Origin: Pseudomonas migulae NBRC 103157
GTDB lineage: Bacteria > Pseudomonadota > Gammaproteobacteria > Pseudomonadales > Pseudomonadaceae
Direction: 5' to 3'
Assembly: GCF_002091715.1 (NCBI RefSeq)
Contig: NZ_BDAG01000024.1
Coordinates: 1-64,000, forward strand
Length of the DNA stretch: 64,000 nucleotides
Each line of letters opens with the position of its first letter. Positions within the stretch are counted from its first letter, which is position 1. A program made the position numbers and the translations under genes. Below, one piece after another: positions 43,244 through 52,745 of the stretch. The notes under the pieces were generated by a model that ran no database searches, was not told the DNA's origin, and saw only the letters and a program-made list of their open reading frames with translations.

Positions 43244-43264
43244 ATCCGGTTTCACAAGACATGC

Positions 43265-44164
43265 TCAGGGGGCGAGTATTTCCTGAAGAAATTCTATGAA
43301 CACATTGATGCGACTGGAGCCGCGATGGTTGGGCAGATACAGCGCATTGATGCAGGTGCTCGCACTACCGGGGTTGACCTCATACTGCTCCAGCACGCGG
43401 GTCAGCCGGCCCGCGCCAACATCGTCACGCACCAGCCAATCGGCCAGCAGCGTCACCCCGCCACCGGCCAACGCCGCCTCCCGCAGAATGTCGGCATTGT
43501 TGCTTTGCAGCCTGCCCTGCACATTCAAGCGAATGACTTCTTCATCGCCCTGGAATGTCCAATTGTGGTGGCCGGTGCGGTAATCAAAACGCAAGCACTG
43601 ATGGTCCAGCAGATCACGGGGGTGTCGGGGTAATCCGGTACGCGTCAGGTATTCGGGACTCGCCACCACCCAACGCTGGAAATCACCCACCTTCTTGCTG
43701 ACGATGTCATCACTGACGACCGATGAACCGAGACGCACCGACACATCGATCTGCTCGCTGAGCAAGTCACTGACCTCGTCACTCAGCGAGAGGCTGATCT
43801 CCAGGCCCGGATGGCGATCGAGCAGCCGACTCAAATGGGGAGCGATGATACGCCGGCCGAATTCCACTGGAACGCTGGCCCGTAAACGCCCTTGGGCTTC
43901 GCTGCCACGGTCGGCAACGACGGCGTCGGCTTCATCGATTGCTTCGAGGATCGCCACGGCTTTGTCGAAATAGCTCTGCCCCGCCACCGTGACGCTGGTA
44001 TTGCGCGTGGTGCGGTTAAGCAGGCTGGCGCCCAGCTCACTTTCCAGCCCCGCGACCTGCCGCGTCACCGACGAAGTGGAGATGCCAAGCTTGCGCGCTG
44101 CTGCCGAATAACCACCACAGCGTACCGTTTCGACAAACATTTTCAGCGCCAGCAACTTGTCCAT
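43265..44164 (-). CDS. LysR-family regulator (MDKLLALKMFV group, copy 1)
   Basis: This 299-residue LysR protein starts MDKLLALKMFVETVRCGG and has the helix-turn-helix ARKLGISTSSVTRQVAGLE. Its C-terminal effector domain ends ALYLPNHRGSSRINVFIEF. This end block is shared with the regulators at 47368 and 59725, so the three are paralogues, this one the most divergent. It lies 120 bases downstream of the FAD monooxygenase on the same strand and probably regulates that gene or the OYE gene. Confidence 0.9.
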   Translation of the reverse strand: MDKLLALKMFVETVRCGGYSAAARKLGISTSSVTRQVAGLESELGASLLNRTTRNTSVTVAGQSYFDKAVAILEAIDEADAVVADRGSEAQGRLRASVPVEFGRRIIAPHLSRLLDRHPGLEISLSLSDEVSDLLSEQIDVSVRLGSSVVSDDIVSKKVGDFQRWVVASPEYLTRTGLPRHPRDLLDHQCLRFDYRTGHHNWTFQGDEEVIRLNVQGRLQSNNADILREAALAGGGVTLLADWLVRDDVGAGRLTRVLEQYEVNPGSASTCINALYLPNHRGSSRINVFIEFLQEILAP

Positions 44165-44285
44165 AAGCGGAGTCCATGATCGAAAAGTGAAGTTGATGAC
44201 TATGCATGACCAGGCTCTGAGTGTCTTGCATGGCTGTGCTCAACCCCGGGACTCACCGGAACGAAACGCACAATGCCAATCAGGA

Positions 44286-45422
44286 TCAACTGATGCCCAT
44301 GATCCGGTTGCCCATGCTCACACCCCAGTCCCCCATGCGCTTGCCTTCTGCAAGTTGCAGTCGCTGCCAGGCCAGCAAGGCTTTATCGATGTCGCCAATG
44401 TCTTCGATCGCTTGCGCCAGGGCCAGTGCATTGCGGGCCGCCTTGGCCGTGCTTCCCGCCGTGTGAGGGCGCGGCACAAAAGCAGCGTCGCCCGTCAACA
44501 GCACGCGGCCAAACACCATTCGGGGGACGTTGAGATCAAGAATCGCCTGTACAAAAATATCCTTGGTCTGGCGAATCAGTTCGCGAAAAGCAGGGTTGGC
44601 ATGTTGCTCACCCCTCTCTCGAATATAGGCATCCTGCTCGACGGCCAACGCCCCGGGTGGCACAGAGTGGCTAAGGCGATGGCCATTCTTGTCAGTGAGC
44701 ACAGCGTCCAGTTCCGGCCCTTGTGCCGCTTTCAGATACCAGAGCCAGTTGAACCGTCGCTCGCCAGGATTAACCGAGCCGTTCAGGCCCGGCACCATGT
44801 ATTCCAGCATCAGCGACTCAGGGTCCTGCTGAAACACAAAGTCCTCGTAGATTTGCGCCTGTGCGAAGTCTGGAAGCCGGTGCTCATCGACCAGACCACG
44901 CCAGACCACATAGCCGGAATAGGAATACCCTGTGCCTGGCAACACCAGGCTTCGCACGGTTGAACCCGCGCCATCGGCACCGATCAACAGATCCCCCTCG
45001 ACGCGGCTGCCATCCTCAAAAATCGCCGTCACGCGTTGCTCATTCTCAATCAGGTCAACCAACGTCTTGCCACGGTGATAGTGCTCGGCAGGGAACGCTG
45101 AGAACAATGCGTTGTAAAGCGTGTTCCAGGACGTCTGGGTTTGCGGCATCGGCTCTTTGTGCACGACGGTGCCGGCTCGATCCAGATACAGACGATCATG
45201 GGACCGGACACCGAGCGCATTGGCGTGATCAATGCCCGCATAGCGAAAATGTTGCAGGACATCCGCTTGCAGAACGATGCCACCGCCACGGCTATCCATC
45301 GCCGCGGGGGATCGCTCGAAAATGTCGACGTGCCAGCCAATCGCACGCAACGCCGTGGCGGCGAACAACCCGCCCAGGGAACCACCAATGACCAGGGCCT
45401 TCGGAACGTCTGGACTCTTCAT
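44286..45422 (-). CDS. FAD-dependent monooxygenase (2,6-dihydroxypyridine 3-monooxygenase-like)
   Basis: This 378-residue class A flavin monooxygenase has the dinucleotide motif ALVIGGSLGGLFAATALR, the DG motif LLIGADGAGSTVRSLV and the FAD ribityl motif LTGDAAFVPRPHTAGS. The fold groups with 2,6-dihydroxypyridine 3-monooxygenase and related ring hydroxylases rather than with UbiH. GGAGAAAGG precedes ATG 45422. The OYE gene lies 38 bases upstream on the same strand, so both are probably one unit. A second, related monooxygenase lies at 56244. Substrate unknown. Confidence 0.88.
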   Translation of the reverse strand: MKSPDVPKALVIGGSLGGLFAATALRAIGWHVDIFERSPAAMDSRGGGIVLQADVLQHFRYAGIDHANALGVRSHDRLYLDRAGTVVHKEPMPQTQTSWNTLYNALFSAFPAEHYHRGKTLVDLIENEQRVTAIFEDGSRVEGDLLIGADGAGSTVRSLVLPGTGYSYSGYVVWRGLVDEHRLPDFAQAQIYEDFVFQQDPESLMLEYMVPGLNGSVNPGERRFNWLWYLKAAQGPELDAVLTDKNGHRLSHSVPPGALAVEQDAYIRERGEQHANPAFRELIRQTKDIFVQAILDLNVPRMVFGRVLLTGDAAFVPRPHTAGSTAKAARNALALAQAIEDIGDIDKALLAWQRLQLAEGKRMGDWGVSMGNRIMGIS

Positions 45423-45460
45423 TACCTTTCTCCTCGTAGCCTGGTGATTCCCACCCTGCG

Positions 45461-46573
45461 TTATGCCAACACCGGATAGTCGATGTAGCCCTTGGCGTCG
45501 CCGCCAAAAAAGCTGCTGCCGTCTGCCAGATTGAGTTCGTTACGGCCACGCAAGCGAGCCGGCAAGTCGGGGTTGGCAATGAACGGGCGACCGAAAGCGA
45601 TCAGGTCGGCACGCCCCTGCGCGATGGCCTGTTCGGCCGTTTCGCCGGTGTAACCACCCGCCAGCATCAGGACGCCGTGGAAGTCGCTGCGCAGTTGTTT
45701 GATGATCGCGTCCCAGCGTGGATCGTTACTTTCGTCGAGCACGGTGCCGACCATCATCGGTTCTACCAGGTGCAGGTAAGCGAGGTTCCAGTGGTTGAGT
45801 CGGGAAGCAATGTAGCCAAAGGTCTGTTCCGGGGTGTCATCGTCCATCCCCATGAAACGCCCCATCGGTGTCAGGCGAACGGCAACGCGCTCGGCACCGA
45901 CTTCTTCGGTTACGGCCTCCACGACTTCAAGCAGCAGCCGCGCACGGTTTTCGATACTTCCACCGTAGCGATCACTGCGCTGATTGCTGGCGCTGTTGAT
46001 GAATTGATCGAGCAGGTAACCGTTACCCGCGTGGATTTCCACACCGTCCATACCGGCAAGCAGCGCATTGCGAGCGGCCTTGCGGTAATCGGCAACGATC
46101 GCTTCGATCCCCGGAATATCAAGCTCCTGTGGGACCGGCACATCACCCCAGACGCCCTCGCCCTTTTCATTCAGGATGAACGTCTTGCCGGGCACCGGCT
46201 GCGCGGTCGGTGCCACCGGCAAGCCGCCGTTGGGTTGAAACACCGGGTGCGACACCCTCCCCACATGCCAGAGCTGCAGGAAAATGCGCCCGCCTTCTGC
46301 GTGTACGGCCTCGCTGACCGCTTTCCAGCCCTGAATCTGCTCGTCGCTATGAATGCCGGGCGTCCAGGCGTATCCCTGGCCCTGCTGCGAAATCTGGGTA
46401 GCCTCGGTAATGATCAACGCCGCACTGGCACGCTGACGGTAGTACTCGACGTTCATCGAGGTCGGTACGTTGCCAGGTTGCCCCGCACGGGAGCGAGTCA
46501 GCGGCGCCATGGCGACGCGGTGATCGAGGGAGAGCTGGCCTAGTTTGATGGGGCTGAACAAATGGTAGGTCAT
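45461..46573 (-). CDS. nemA: alkene reductase of the old yellow enzyme family (NemA-like)
   Basis: This 370-residue FMN-dependent TIM-barrel enzyme reduces activated C=C bonds and nitro esters. Features are MAPLTRSRA for flavin binding, the substrate-binding pair HxGN in VEIHAGNGYLLDQFIN, and NQRSDRYGGSIENR. The C-terminal FMN phosphate site is LIAFGRPFIANPDLPARL. NemA of E. coli acts on N-ethylmaleimide and is induced by electrophiles. AGGA precedes ATG 46573. It lies between a DsbA-like gene and the FAD monooxygenase, all on the minus strand. Confidence 0.92.
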   Translation of the reverse strand: MTYHLFSPIKLGQLSLDHRVAMAPLTRSRAGQPGNVPTSMNVEYYRQRASAALIITEATQISQQGQGYAWTPGIHSDEQIQGWKAVSEAVHAEGGRIFLQLWHVGRVSHPVFQPNGGLPVAPTAQPVPGKTFILNEKGEGVWGDVPVPQELDIPGIEAIVADYRKAARNALLAGMDGVEIHAGNGYLLDQFINSASNQRSDRYGGSIENRARLLLEVVEAVTEEVGAERVAVRLTPMGRFMGMDDDTPEQTFGYIASRLNHWNLAYLHLVEPMMVGTVLDESNDPRWDAIIKQLRSDFHGVLMLAGGYTGETAEQAIAQGRADLIAFGRPFIANPDLPARLRGRNELNLADGSSFFGGDAKGYIDYPVLA

Positions 46574-46610
46574 GATGAATTCCTGATGAATAAGGTTTGA
46601 AAAAAACGGC

Positions 46611-47255
46611 TTACGCAGCCTGGTTTCGTCTGAGTATCTGGATCATTACTTCGACGGGCTGGGCGCCACTGATCATGTCGTCTGCGATCTGAATGCTCGG
46701 AACCGAGCGCACGCCGGATGCCTTGGTTATCGCTTCAAGCTTCAACACCTCAGCAGTGCCTTCATCGGTGTTGAGAAAGTCGACAGTGGCCGCGCGGTCC
46801 AGCCCTGTTTCGGCTGCGATGTCCGCCAGCACATTGAGGTCGCCGATATCCCGCCCTTCGCTGAAGTAGGCCTTGAAAATGGTCTTGACCAGCAAGGAAG
46901 CGTCTCGGCCCGCCTGTTGTTCCCGCCATACCAGGCGATGACCCGCCAGGGTATTGGGGGTCCTTTCGATACGCTCATAATCGAATTCAAGACCGACAGC
47001 CCTGCCGGCGTGGGTAACCTGTGCGTCCATGGCCTGGCTACGCGCCCAGCTGCCGAACTTGCCGGAGCGATAGGTTTTACGATCCATGCCCTGAACAGGC
47101 ATGTCCGGGTTCAACTGATACGGCAGGAAAACAACCTGGCGGTCAGTTGGAAAATTCGCAGCGACAAGTGCGCGTTCCAGATGCTCTTCACCGATCCAGC
47201 ACCATGGGCAGATGAAGTCGTAAGTCACGTGAATCGTGGATGGGTGCACACTCAT
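46611..47255 (-). CDS. DsbA-family oxidoreductase (FrnE-like)
   Basis: This 214-residue thioredoxin-fold protein has a CPWC active site (DFICPWCWIGEEHLE) near residue 17 and an inserted helical domain. There is no signal peptide, so it is cytoplasmic, like FrnE and 2-hydroxychromene-2-carboxylate isomerase relatives. ATG 47255 has GGAG six bases upstream and is preferred to ATG 47267. It lies 37 bases upstream of nemA on the same strand and is preceded by a LysR gene. A second DsbA-like gene sits next to the same type of LysR at 59038. Confidence 0.88.
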   Translation of the reverse strand: MSVHPSTIHVTYDFICPWCWIGEEHLERALVAANFPTDRQVVFLPYQLNPDMPVQGMDRKTYRSGKFGSWARSQAMDAQVTHAGRAVGLEFDYERIERTPNTLAGHRLVWREQQAGRDASLLVKTIFKAYFSEGRDIGDLNVLADIAAETGLDRAATVDFLNTDEGTAEVLKLEAITKASGVRSVPSIQIADDMISGAQPVEVMIQILRRNQAA

Positions 47256-47367
47256 GAGGGTCTCCATGGTTGAATGTTTTCACACCCCCAAGGTAGGCAC
47301 CCGGGCTCCGTCAGAGAATCCACCTGTTGCACAACGCAGCGTTTCGTAAAACGCAAAGGTGCGCAGA

Positions 47368-48285
47368 TCACCCCTCGAGATGACTTTCCGATCCGAGCAG
47401 TTTGGTCAGGAAATCAATGAACGCATTGATACGTTTCGACCCGCGATGATTGGGCAGGTACAGGGCCGAGATCGCCGAACTTGCGCGGTTCGGATTGACG
47501 ACAAAAGCCTCGAACAAAGAGGTCAGGCGACCACTGTCAATGTCATCGTCGACCAGCCAGTCGGCCAACAGCGCCACTCCGCTGCCGGCCAGCACGACTT
47601 CACGCAAGACCTCGGCATTGTTGCTCCTGAATGGCCCATCGACGGGCACACGGACCTCTTCCCCCTTATCGGCAAATGTCCAGACCTGCTGCGGCGCGCC
47701 ATAGTTGAAGCACAGGCACTCGTGTTGCATGAGGTCCATGGGCCGGTCGGGAAATCCTCGCGCATTCAGATACTCAGGGCTGGCAACTACCCGGCGGCGA
47801 AAGCTGCCGATACGGCGACTGATCACCGCTTCCATCGCCGCAGGCGACCCCAGCCGGATCGATAGATCGATGCGTTCGCCGAGCAAATCGACGATGTCGT
47901 CGGACAGGGTCATGTCCAGGATGAGCAGTGGATAACGCGTCAAAAGCGCACGGATATGAGGGGCGATGAGGCGGTGTCCAAACGCCACGGGCACTGAAAT
48001 ACGCAGCTCGCCAGCAGGGACTTCTCCTCGATCCGACACCGATTCGTCTGCGTCCGCCATGGCGTTCAGGATATCCCGGGTCTTCAGGTAGTAAGCACCA
48101 CCGGCATCGGTCAACGTGATTTGCCGGGTAGAACGATTCAGCAACACGGCACCGAGCTCATCCTCAAGCCTGTCGATCATTCGGGTCACTGAAGAGGTGG
48201 CCAGATTGAGTTGTCTGGCGGCAGACGAAAAGCCCTTGGACTCGACCGACTGGACGAACATCTTCAGCGCGAGCAGCTTGTCCAT
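47368..48285 (-). CDS. LysR-family regulator (MDKLLALKMFV group, copy 2)
   Basis: This 305-residue LysR regulator has the helix-turn-helix ARQLNLATSSVTRMIDRLE and ends with a domain containing SSAISALYLPNHRGSKR. It is most similar to the copy at 59725; most N-terminal residues are the same. AAGGAG lies four bases before ATG 48285. It is divergent from the cytochrome c-iorAB operon and lies upstream of the DsbA and nemA genes, so it could control either side. Confidence 0.92.
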   Translation of the reverse strand: MDKLLALKMFVQSVESKGFSSAARQLNLATSSVTRMIDRLEDELGAVLLNRSTRQITLTDAGGAYYLKTRDILNAMADADESVSDRGEVPAGELRISVPVAFGHRLIAPHIRALLTRYPLLILDMTLSDDIVDLLGERIDLSIRLGSPAAMEAVISRRIGSFRRRVVASPEYLNARGFPDRPMDLMQHECLCFNYGAPQQVWTFADKGEEVRVPVDGPFRSNNAEVLREVVLAGSGVALLADWLVDDDIDSGRLTSLFEAFVVNPNRASSAISALYLPNHRGSKRINAFIDFLTKLLGSESHLEG

Positions 48286-48525
48286 GAAACTCCTTCAACG
48301 TCATCGGTACGCTCCTTGAGGACCTATCTTTGGACATCGACCGAGGCTGCGCGAGTTAACCGTTGTTAATTCTGCCGCCGTTGCGCCGAGCGCAATGTAG
48401 CGTTGCGTCTTGGTGGGGTACTCCATCACAACCGCCCTCTCTAAGCTCCCTCCCAGAAAGTCGCCGTGCGCCAATCGCAAGCGGTGGATTGAAAAATCTG
48501 TCGTTAACTCAGGAGAGGTGAGGCG

Positions 48526-49800
48526 ATGAAGCGCAAGACGATCATCGGTGCCGTTCTGGCAATCGGCGTCGTGGGGATAGGGTTTGCATTCTGGATGATG
48601 TGGAGGCCGGAAATTCCCGTAGCCAGTCAGCATCAGAATGCTGGCCGCGAATCCCTGGACAGGGGCCGACGCGTTGTCGAAGCGGGAGACTGCGCGGTCT
48701 GCCACACCCGGCCAGGCGGCGCTTACATGGCGGGCGGTTTGCCGCTGGTAACGCCCTTCGGAACACTCTTCACCACCAACATCACACCGGACCGGGAAAC
48801 CGGTATCGGTGAATGGTCGCTGGACGCCTTTGAGCGGGCCATGCGTGAAGGCATCGCGCGCGATGGCCATTTTCTCTATCCGGCCTTCCCCTATGTGCAT
48901 TACCGCAAGATGAGCGACGCCGATATCGCGGATGCCTACGCCTTCCTGATGAGCGTGGACCCGGTCAAATACACCGCGCCGGAAAACCACATTATTTTCC
49001 CGATGAACTTCCGGCCGCTGGTGTCTTTCTGGAACCTGTTGTTCCTGCACGGGGAGCCGCTGGAACCACTGCCCGAGCGGTCAGCGCTCTGGAACCGTGG
49101 ACGCTATCTGGTCGAAGGCGCCGGGCACTGCTCATCCTGCCATTCACCCCTGAATTTGATTGGCGGGGAGAAAAGCAGCGAGCTATTCAACGGGGGTGTC
49201 GTCGATGGCTGGACGGCCCCTGCCCTGCGAGGAATGGCAATGGCGGAACATCCCTGGAATGAAGCCCAGTTGGTCGCCTATCTGACGGGCGAGGTTGCCC
49301 AAGGACACGGCGCAGCGGCGGGCCCGATGTTGCCGGTCAGCCTGAGCATCGCGCAGATGCCAACGGAAGATGCCCATGCCATTGCGCAGTACATTCTTGA
49401 CCTCGAAAAAACCTCTTCAGCAGTGACATTGCCGCCCTGCGCCTCGACGGCCAAGCCCGGTGCCAAGGCGCTATCGGGCGCCTCATTGTTCGACGGCGCC
49501 TGTGCAAGCTGCCACGGCAGCGCCGCACCGATGCGCGTCATTGAAGCAAGGCCGGCGCTGGCAAACACCTCGGCAGTGACGGCCGACTCGCCACGCAATT
49601 TGATCCAGACAATCCTGCAGGGTATTCCGATGTCCACCGCTGCGCCGAGCCATTACATGCCTTCTTTCGCCCATAGCCTGGACGATGCCCAGTTGGCCGC
49701 GCTTGCCGAGTACTTGCGCAACGAGAGCTGCGCGACCAGACCCTGGAAGGACCTGGAGAAAACCATCAAGAGCATTCGGGCACAGGAGCAGCAACCGTGA
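48526..49800 (+). CDS. triheme cytochrome c, electron acceptor for the IorAB-type hydroxylase
   Basis: This 424-residue protein has an N-terminal membrane anchor (IIGAVLAIGVVGIGFAFWMM) and three CxxCH heme sites: CAVCH (residue about 57), CSSCH (about 205) and CASCH (about 327). This is the architecture of the cytochrome subunit of membrane-bound alcohol/gluconate and aldehyde dehydrogenases. It would pass electrons from the molybdenum enzyme to the respiratory chain. GGAG and GTGAGG precede ATG 48526. Its stop overlaps the start of the iorA-like gene (GTGA), showing translational coupling. Confidence 0.93.
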   Translation: MKRKTIIGAVLAIGVVGIGFAFWMMWRPEIPVASQHQNAGRESLDRGRRVVEAGDCAVCHTRPGGAYMAGGLPLVTPFGTLFTTNITPDRETGIGEWSLDAFERAMREGIARDGHFLYPAFPYVHYRKMSDADIADAYAFLMSVDPVKYTAPENHIIFPMNFRPLVSFWNLLFLHGEPLEPLPERSALWNRGRYLVEGAGHCSSCHSPLNLIGGEKSSELFNGGVVDGWTAPALRGMAMAEHPWNEAQLVAYLTGEVAQGHGAAAGPMLPVSLSIAQMPTEDAHAIAQYILDLEKTSSAVTLPPCASTAKPGAKALSGASLFDGACASCHGSAAPMRVIEARPALANTSAVTADSPRNLIQTILQGIPMSTAAPSHYMPSFAHSLDDAQLAALAEYLRNESCATRPWKDLEKTIKSIRAQEQQP

Positions 49801-50261
49801 TCACACTCGACATCAACGGCAAGACTCATGAACTGGACATCCCGGAGGACATGCCGTTGCTGTATGCCTTGCGCAACCAGGTGGGACTCAATGGCGCCAA
49901 ATACGGCTGCGGTCTGGGTCAATGCGGCGCCTGCACTGTGTTAGTGAACGACAAACCGGTTTTTTCCTGCCTGACGCCGTGCGGCGCGCTGGCGGGCAAA
50001 TCCGTGCGTACCGTGGAGAGCCTGGGCAGCGCAGAGCAACCGGGACCGCTGCAAAAAGCGTTTATCGATGTCCAGGCGGCCCAGTGCGGTTATTGCATCG
50101 CGGGAATGATCGTACGGGCACAGGCGCTGCTGGAGGCCAACCCTCAGCCGGACGATGAAACGATCCGTCGCCACATGGCGCCCAACTTGTGCCGTTGCGG
50201 TACCCATGTGCGGATCCTCGCCGCGATCAAGTCGGTCATCGCGCAGGGAGCCAAGGGATGA
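49797..50261 (+). CDS. 2Fe-2S subunit of molybdenum hydroxylase (IorA-like)
   Basis: This 154-residue protein has both 2Fe-2S motifs of the small subunit: CGLGQCGACTVLVNDKPVFS and CGYCIAGM...LCRCGTH. It fits the alpha subunit of isoquinoline 1-oxidoreductase and similar aldehyde or nicotinate dehydrogenases. GTG 49797 overlaps the cytochrome gene stop, and its own TGA overlaps the next ATG. It lacks a signal peptide and is expected to be exported with the large subunit if that is Tat-exported. Confidence 0.93.
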   Translation: MITLDINGKTHELDIPEDMPLLYALRNQVGLNGAKYGCGLGQCGACTVLVNDKPVFSCLTPCGALAGKSVRTVESLGSAEQPGPLQKAFIDVQAAQCGYCIAGMIVRAQALLEANPQPDDETIRRHMAPNLCRCGTHVRILAAIKSVIAQGAKG

Positions 50262-52513
50262 AAACCTCACCGAAAGACGTCAATCTGAGCCGCCGTGCCT
50301 TCGTGATAAACGGCGCATTGGTGATGGGCTTCGCGATGCTTCCCGGTATTCCGCGCGCCTTCGCTGACACCGAAGTGGATACCTTGGGCACCGAAATCCT
50401 GGCGCCTGATCTGCCGGGCAGTCTGCGGGCCACGCCCTATCTCGACGCCTGGATCCGCATCGATGCGAAAGACGGCATCACCGTCTACACCGGCAAAGTG
50501 GAGCTGGGCACCGGCGTCAAAACTGCGCTGTTGCAGATCGCCGCCGAACGCCTGGAAGTGCCGCCAGGCCTTATCCGTTTTCTCACCGCCGACACCGCGC
50601 TGACACCCAATGAAGGTTACACCGCGGGCAGCCATACGATGGTCGACAGCGGCACTGCGCTTTTCAACGCCGCGGCCCAGGTGCGTCAACTTTTACTCGA
50701 ATCTGCGGCACGGCAATGGCAGCAGAAAATCGACAGCCTGAGCACGCGAGACGCCGTCATCTACGATGCGCAAGGCCGCAGCATGACCTACGCACAAGCG
50801 GTTGTCGGGGTTCAACTGCATCGCTTCGCATCGGCCAGTTCCCCCTTCAAGCCAGCCAGCACATTCACCCTGATCGGCACATCATTGCCTCGACTGGACA
50901 TTCCAGCCAAGGTCAGCGGCGGTGCGGCCTATGTGCAGGACATGCGTCTGCCCGGAATGCTGCATGCGCGAGTGATACGTCCACCTCGGCGCGGCAGTCA
51001 GTTACTGGACATCGACGAGACCGCCCTCAGGAAACTCCCCGGTGTGGTGAAACTGGTCCGCAACGGCAGTTACCTAGCCGTGGTCGCCACCGATGAATGG
51101 ATGGCGATCAAAGCCATGCGCGAGGGCTATGCCACTGCCCGCTGGACAGAAGGTAATCCGCTACCCGACTCGACACACATCCATCAACTGCTCACCGAGT
51201 TACCGGCGCGGCGCTACCCGGTGAGCGCCAAGGGCAACATCGCGCAACCTGCGCCACGCGCCTACAAAGCACGGGTGACCAAGCAATACCTCATGCACGG
51301 TTCTATCGGGCCGTCCTGCGCAGTGGCTCGATTCCATGAAGGAACACTGACCGTCTGGACCCACACTCAAGGCGTCTATCCTCTGCGCATGGGCATCGCC
51401 GAGATGGTCGGCCTGCCAGTGGCCCAGGTGCGTTGCATCCACACCGAAGGCTCCGGTTGCTATGGCCACAATGGCGCGGATGACGCGGCAGCCGATGCCG
51501 CGCTGATCGCCATGGCCACACCGGGCAAACCGATACGGGTGCAATGGATGCGCGAACAGGAAAATCTCTGGGAACCCTACAGCTCGGCGATGCTTGCCGA
51601 AGTGGAAGCGGGACTGGACAGCAGCGGGCGCCTTCGTGACTGGACATACGAGCTCTGGAGTACGCCGCACAACGAACGCATCGTCAATGCCGGGCGCCTG
51701 TTGCCTGCCTGGCTATTAGCAAGCCCCTTCACCCCTGCCCCTTCGATCCCGATCGCCCAACCCGAAGGCGACGGTGACCGTAACGCGGTTCCGTTGTATG
51801 AGATACCCAACCTTAAGGTCGATCTGAACTTCGTACTGACCATGCCCTTCAGGACCTCGGCCATGCGTTCGCTCGGTGCCCATATCAACGTGTTCGCCAT
51901 CGAGAGCACCGTCGATGAACTGGCGGCGCAGGCCAGCGTGGATCCGGTGCAGTTTCGCCTGAGTCACTTGATCGATCCGCGTGCTCGGGCGGTGATGGAG
52001 CGCGTGGCCCGTGAGTTCCGCTGGCCGCAAAAAGCAACCGGCCCCGGCAGCGGGATCGGCTTCGCCTTCGCCCGCTATAAAAACATCATGGGCTACTGCG
52101 CAATCGCCGTGCAGGTGCATGTGCAGCGCCAGACCGGGCAGGTCACGATTGATCGAGTGGTTGCTGCCGTCGATGTGGGGCAAATCGTCAGCCCCGACGG
52201 GCTGCTCAATCAAATCCAGGGTGGCATCGTGCAGTCCGCCAGCTGGACGCTCTATGAACGAATCCTCTATGACGCCAGTGGCATGCACAGCTTCGACTGG
52301 AGCGGCTATCCGATCATGCGTTTTCCCGAGTTGCCGCAACAGGTCGAGGTCCACATGATCGATCAGCCGGACCAGCCTTTTCTCGGTGCAGCGGAAATCG
52401 TCCAGGGCCCCATGGCTGCGGCGCTGGGCAATGCCATCAGCGATGCCACCGGCAAGCGTTTGCTGGACCTGCCGCTCGCGCGACGGGGCTGGCAGGATGC
52501 GCTGGGATCGTGA
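50258..52513 (+). CDS. molybdenum-binding large subunit (IorB-like) with Tat signal
   Basis: This 751-residue protein belongs to the aldehyde oxidase/xanthine dehydrogenase family, isoquinoline oxidoreductase beta type. A twin-arginine signal is visible (NLSRRAFVINGALVMGFAML), ending near AFA at residue 33, so the enzyme works in the periplasm. The catalytic glutamate lies in FLGAAEIVQGPMAAAL near residue 720. No FAD subunit is present; electrons go from Mo via 2Fe-2S to the cytochrome c. Known relatives oxidise isoquinoline, nicotinate or aldehydes. The substrate cannot be assigned. The strand ends at a hairpin at 52539. Confidence 0.92.
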   Translation: MKTSPKDVNLSRRAFVINGALVMGFAMLPGIPRAFADTEVDTLGTEILAPDLPGSLRATPYLDAWIRIDAKDGITVYTGKVELGTGVKTALLQIAAERLEVPPGLIRFLTADTALTPNEGYTAGSHTMVDSGTALFNAAAQVRQLLLESAARQWQQKIDSLSTRDAVIYDAQGRSMTYAQAVVGVQLHRFASASSPFKPASTFTLIGTSLPRLDIPAKVSGGAAYVQDMRLPGMLHARVIRPPRRGSQLLDIDETALRKLPGVVKLVRNGSYLAVVATDEWMAIKAMREGYATARWTEGNPLPDSTHIHQLLTELPARRYPVSAKGNIAQPAPRAYKARVTKQYLMHGSIGPSCAVARFHEGTLTVWTHTQGVYPLRMGIAEMVGLPVAQVRCIHTEGSGCYGHNGADDAAADAALIAMATPGKPIRVQWMREQENLWEPYSSAMLAEVEAGLDSSGRLRDWTYELWSTPHNERIVNAGRLLPAWLLASPFTPAPSIPIAQPEGDGDRNAVPLYEIPNLKVDLNFVLTMPFRTSAMRSLGAHINVFAIESTVDELAAQASVDPVQFRLSHLIDPRARAVMERVAREFRWPQKATGPGSGIGFAFARYKNIMGYCAIAVQVHVQRQTGQVTIDRVVAAVDVGQIVSPDGLLNQIQGGIVQSASWTLYERILYDASGMHSFDWSGYPIMRFPELPQQVEVHMIDQPDQPFLGAAEIVQGPMAAALGNAISDATGKRLLDLPLARRGWQDALGS

Positions 52514-52529
52514 TCGATCCGGATTCAGA

Positions 52530-52567
52530 ATAAAAAAAGGGCGGTGAAGGATCACTTCACCGCCCTA
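52530..52567. terminator. rho-independent terminator between convergent operons
   Basis: GGGCGGTGAAG (52539-52549) pairs with CTTCACCGCCC (52555-52565) with a five-base loop. An A run on its left gives a T run for minus-strand transcripts, so it is strongest for the oprD side, 180 bases past that stop, and may also end the iorB transcript. Confidence 0.88.
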
Positions 52568-52745
52568 CCCCAATCAAGGGAAATGTTGCTCTTCTATAAA
52601 ACACGCCGTTGGAAGAGAACGACATGTACACGCAACACTCGCTAAAGTGCTGCCTGTCAGTTACAGCGGCCAGCCAGGAACAGCACTGACCACTCTTTGC
52701 ACTACGAACTATTGCTTCCGCGAAGCGAATCCTGCCGTTTAAAAA

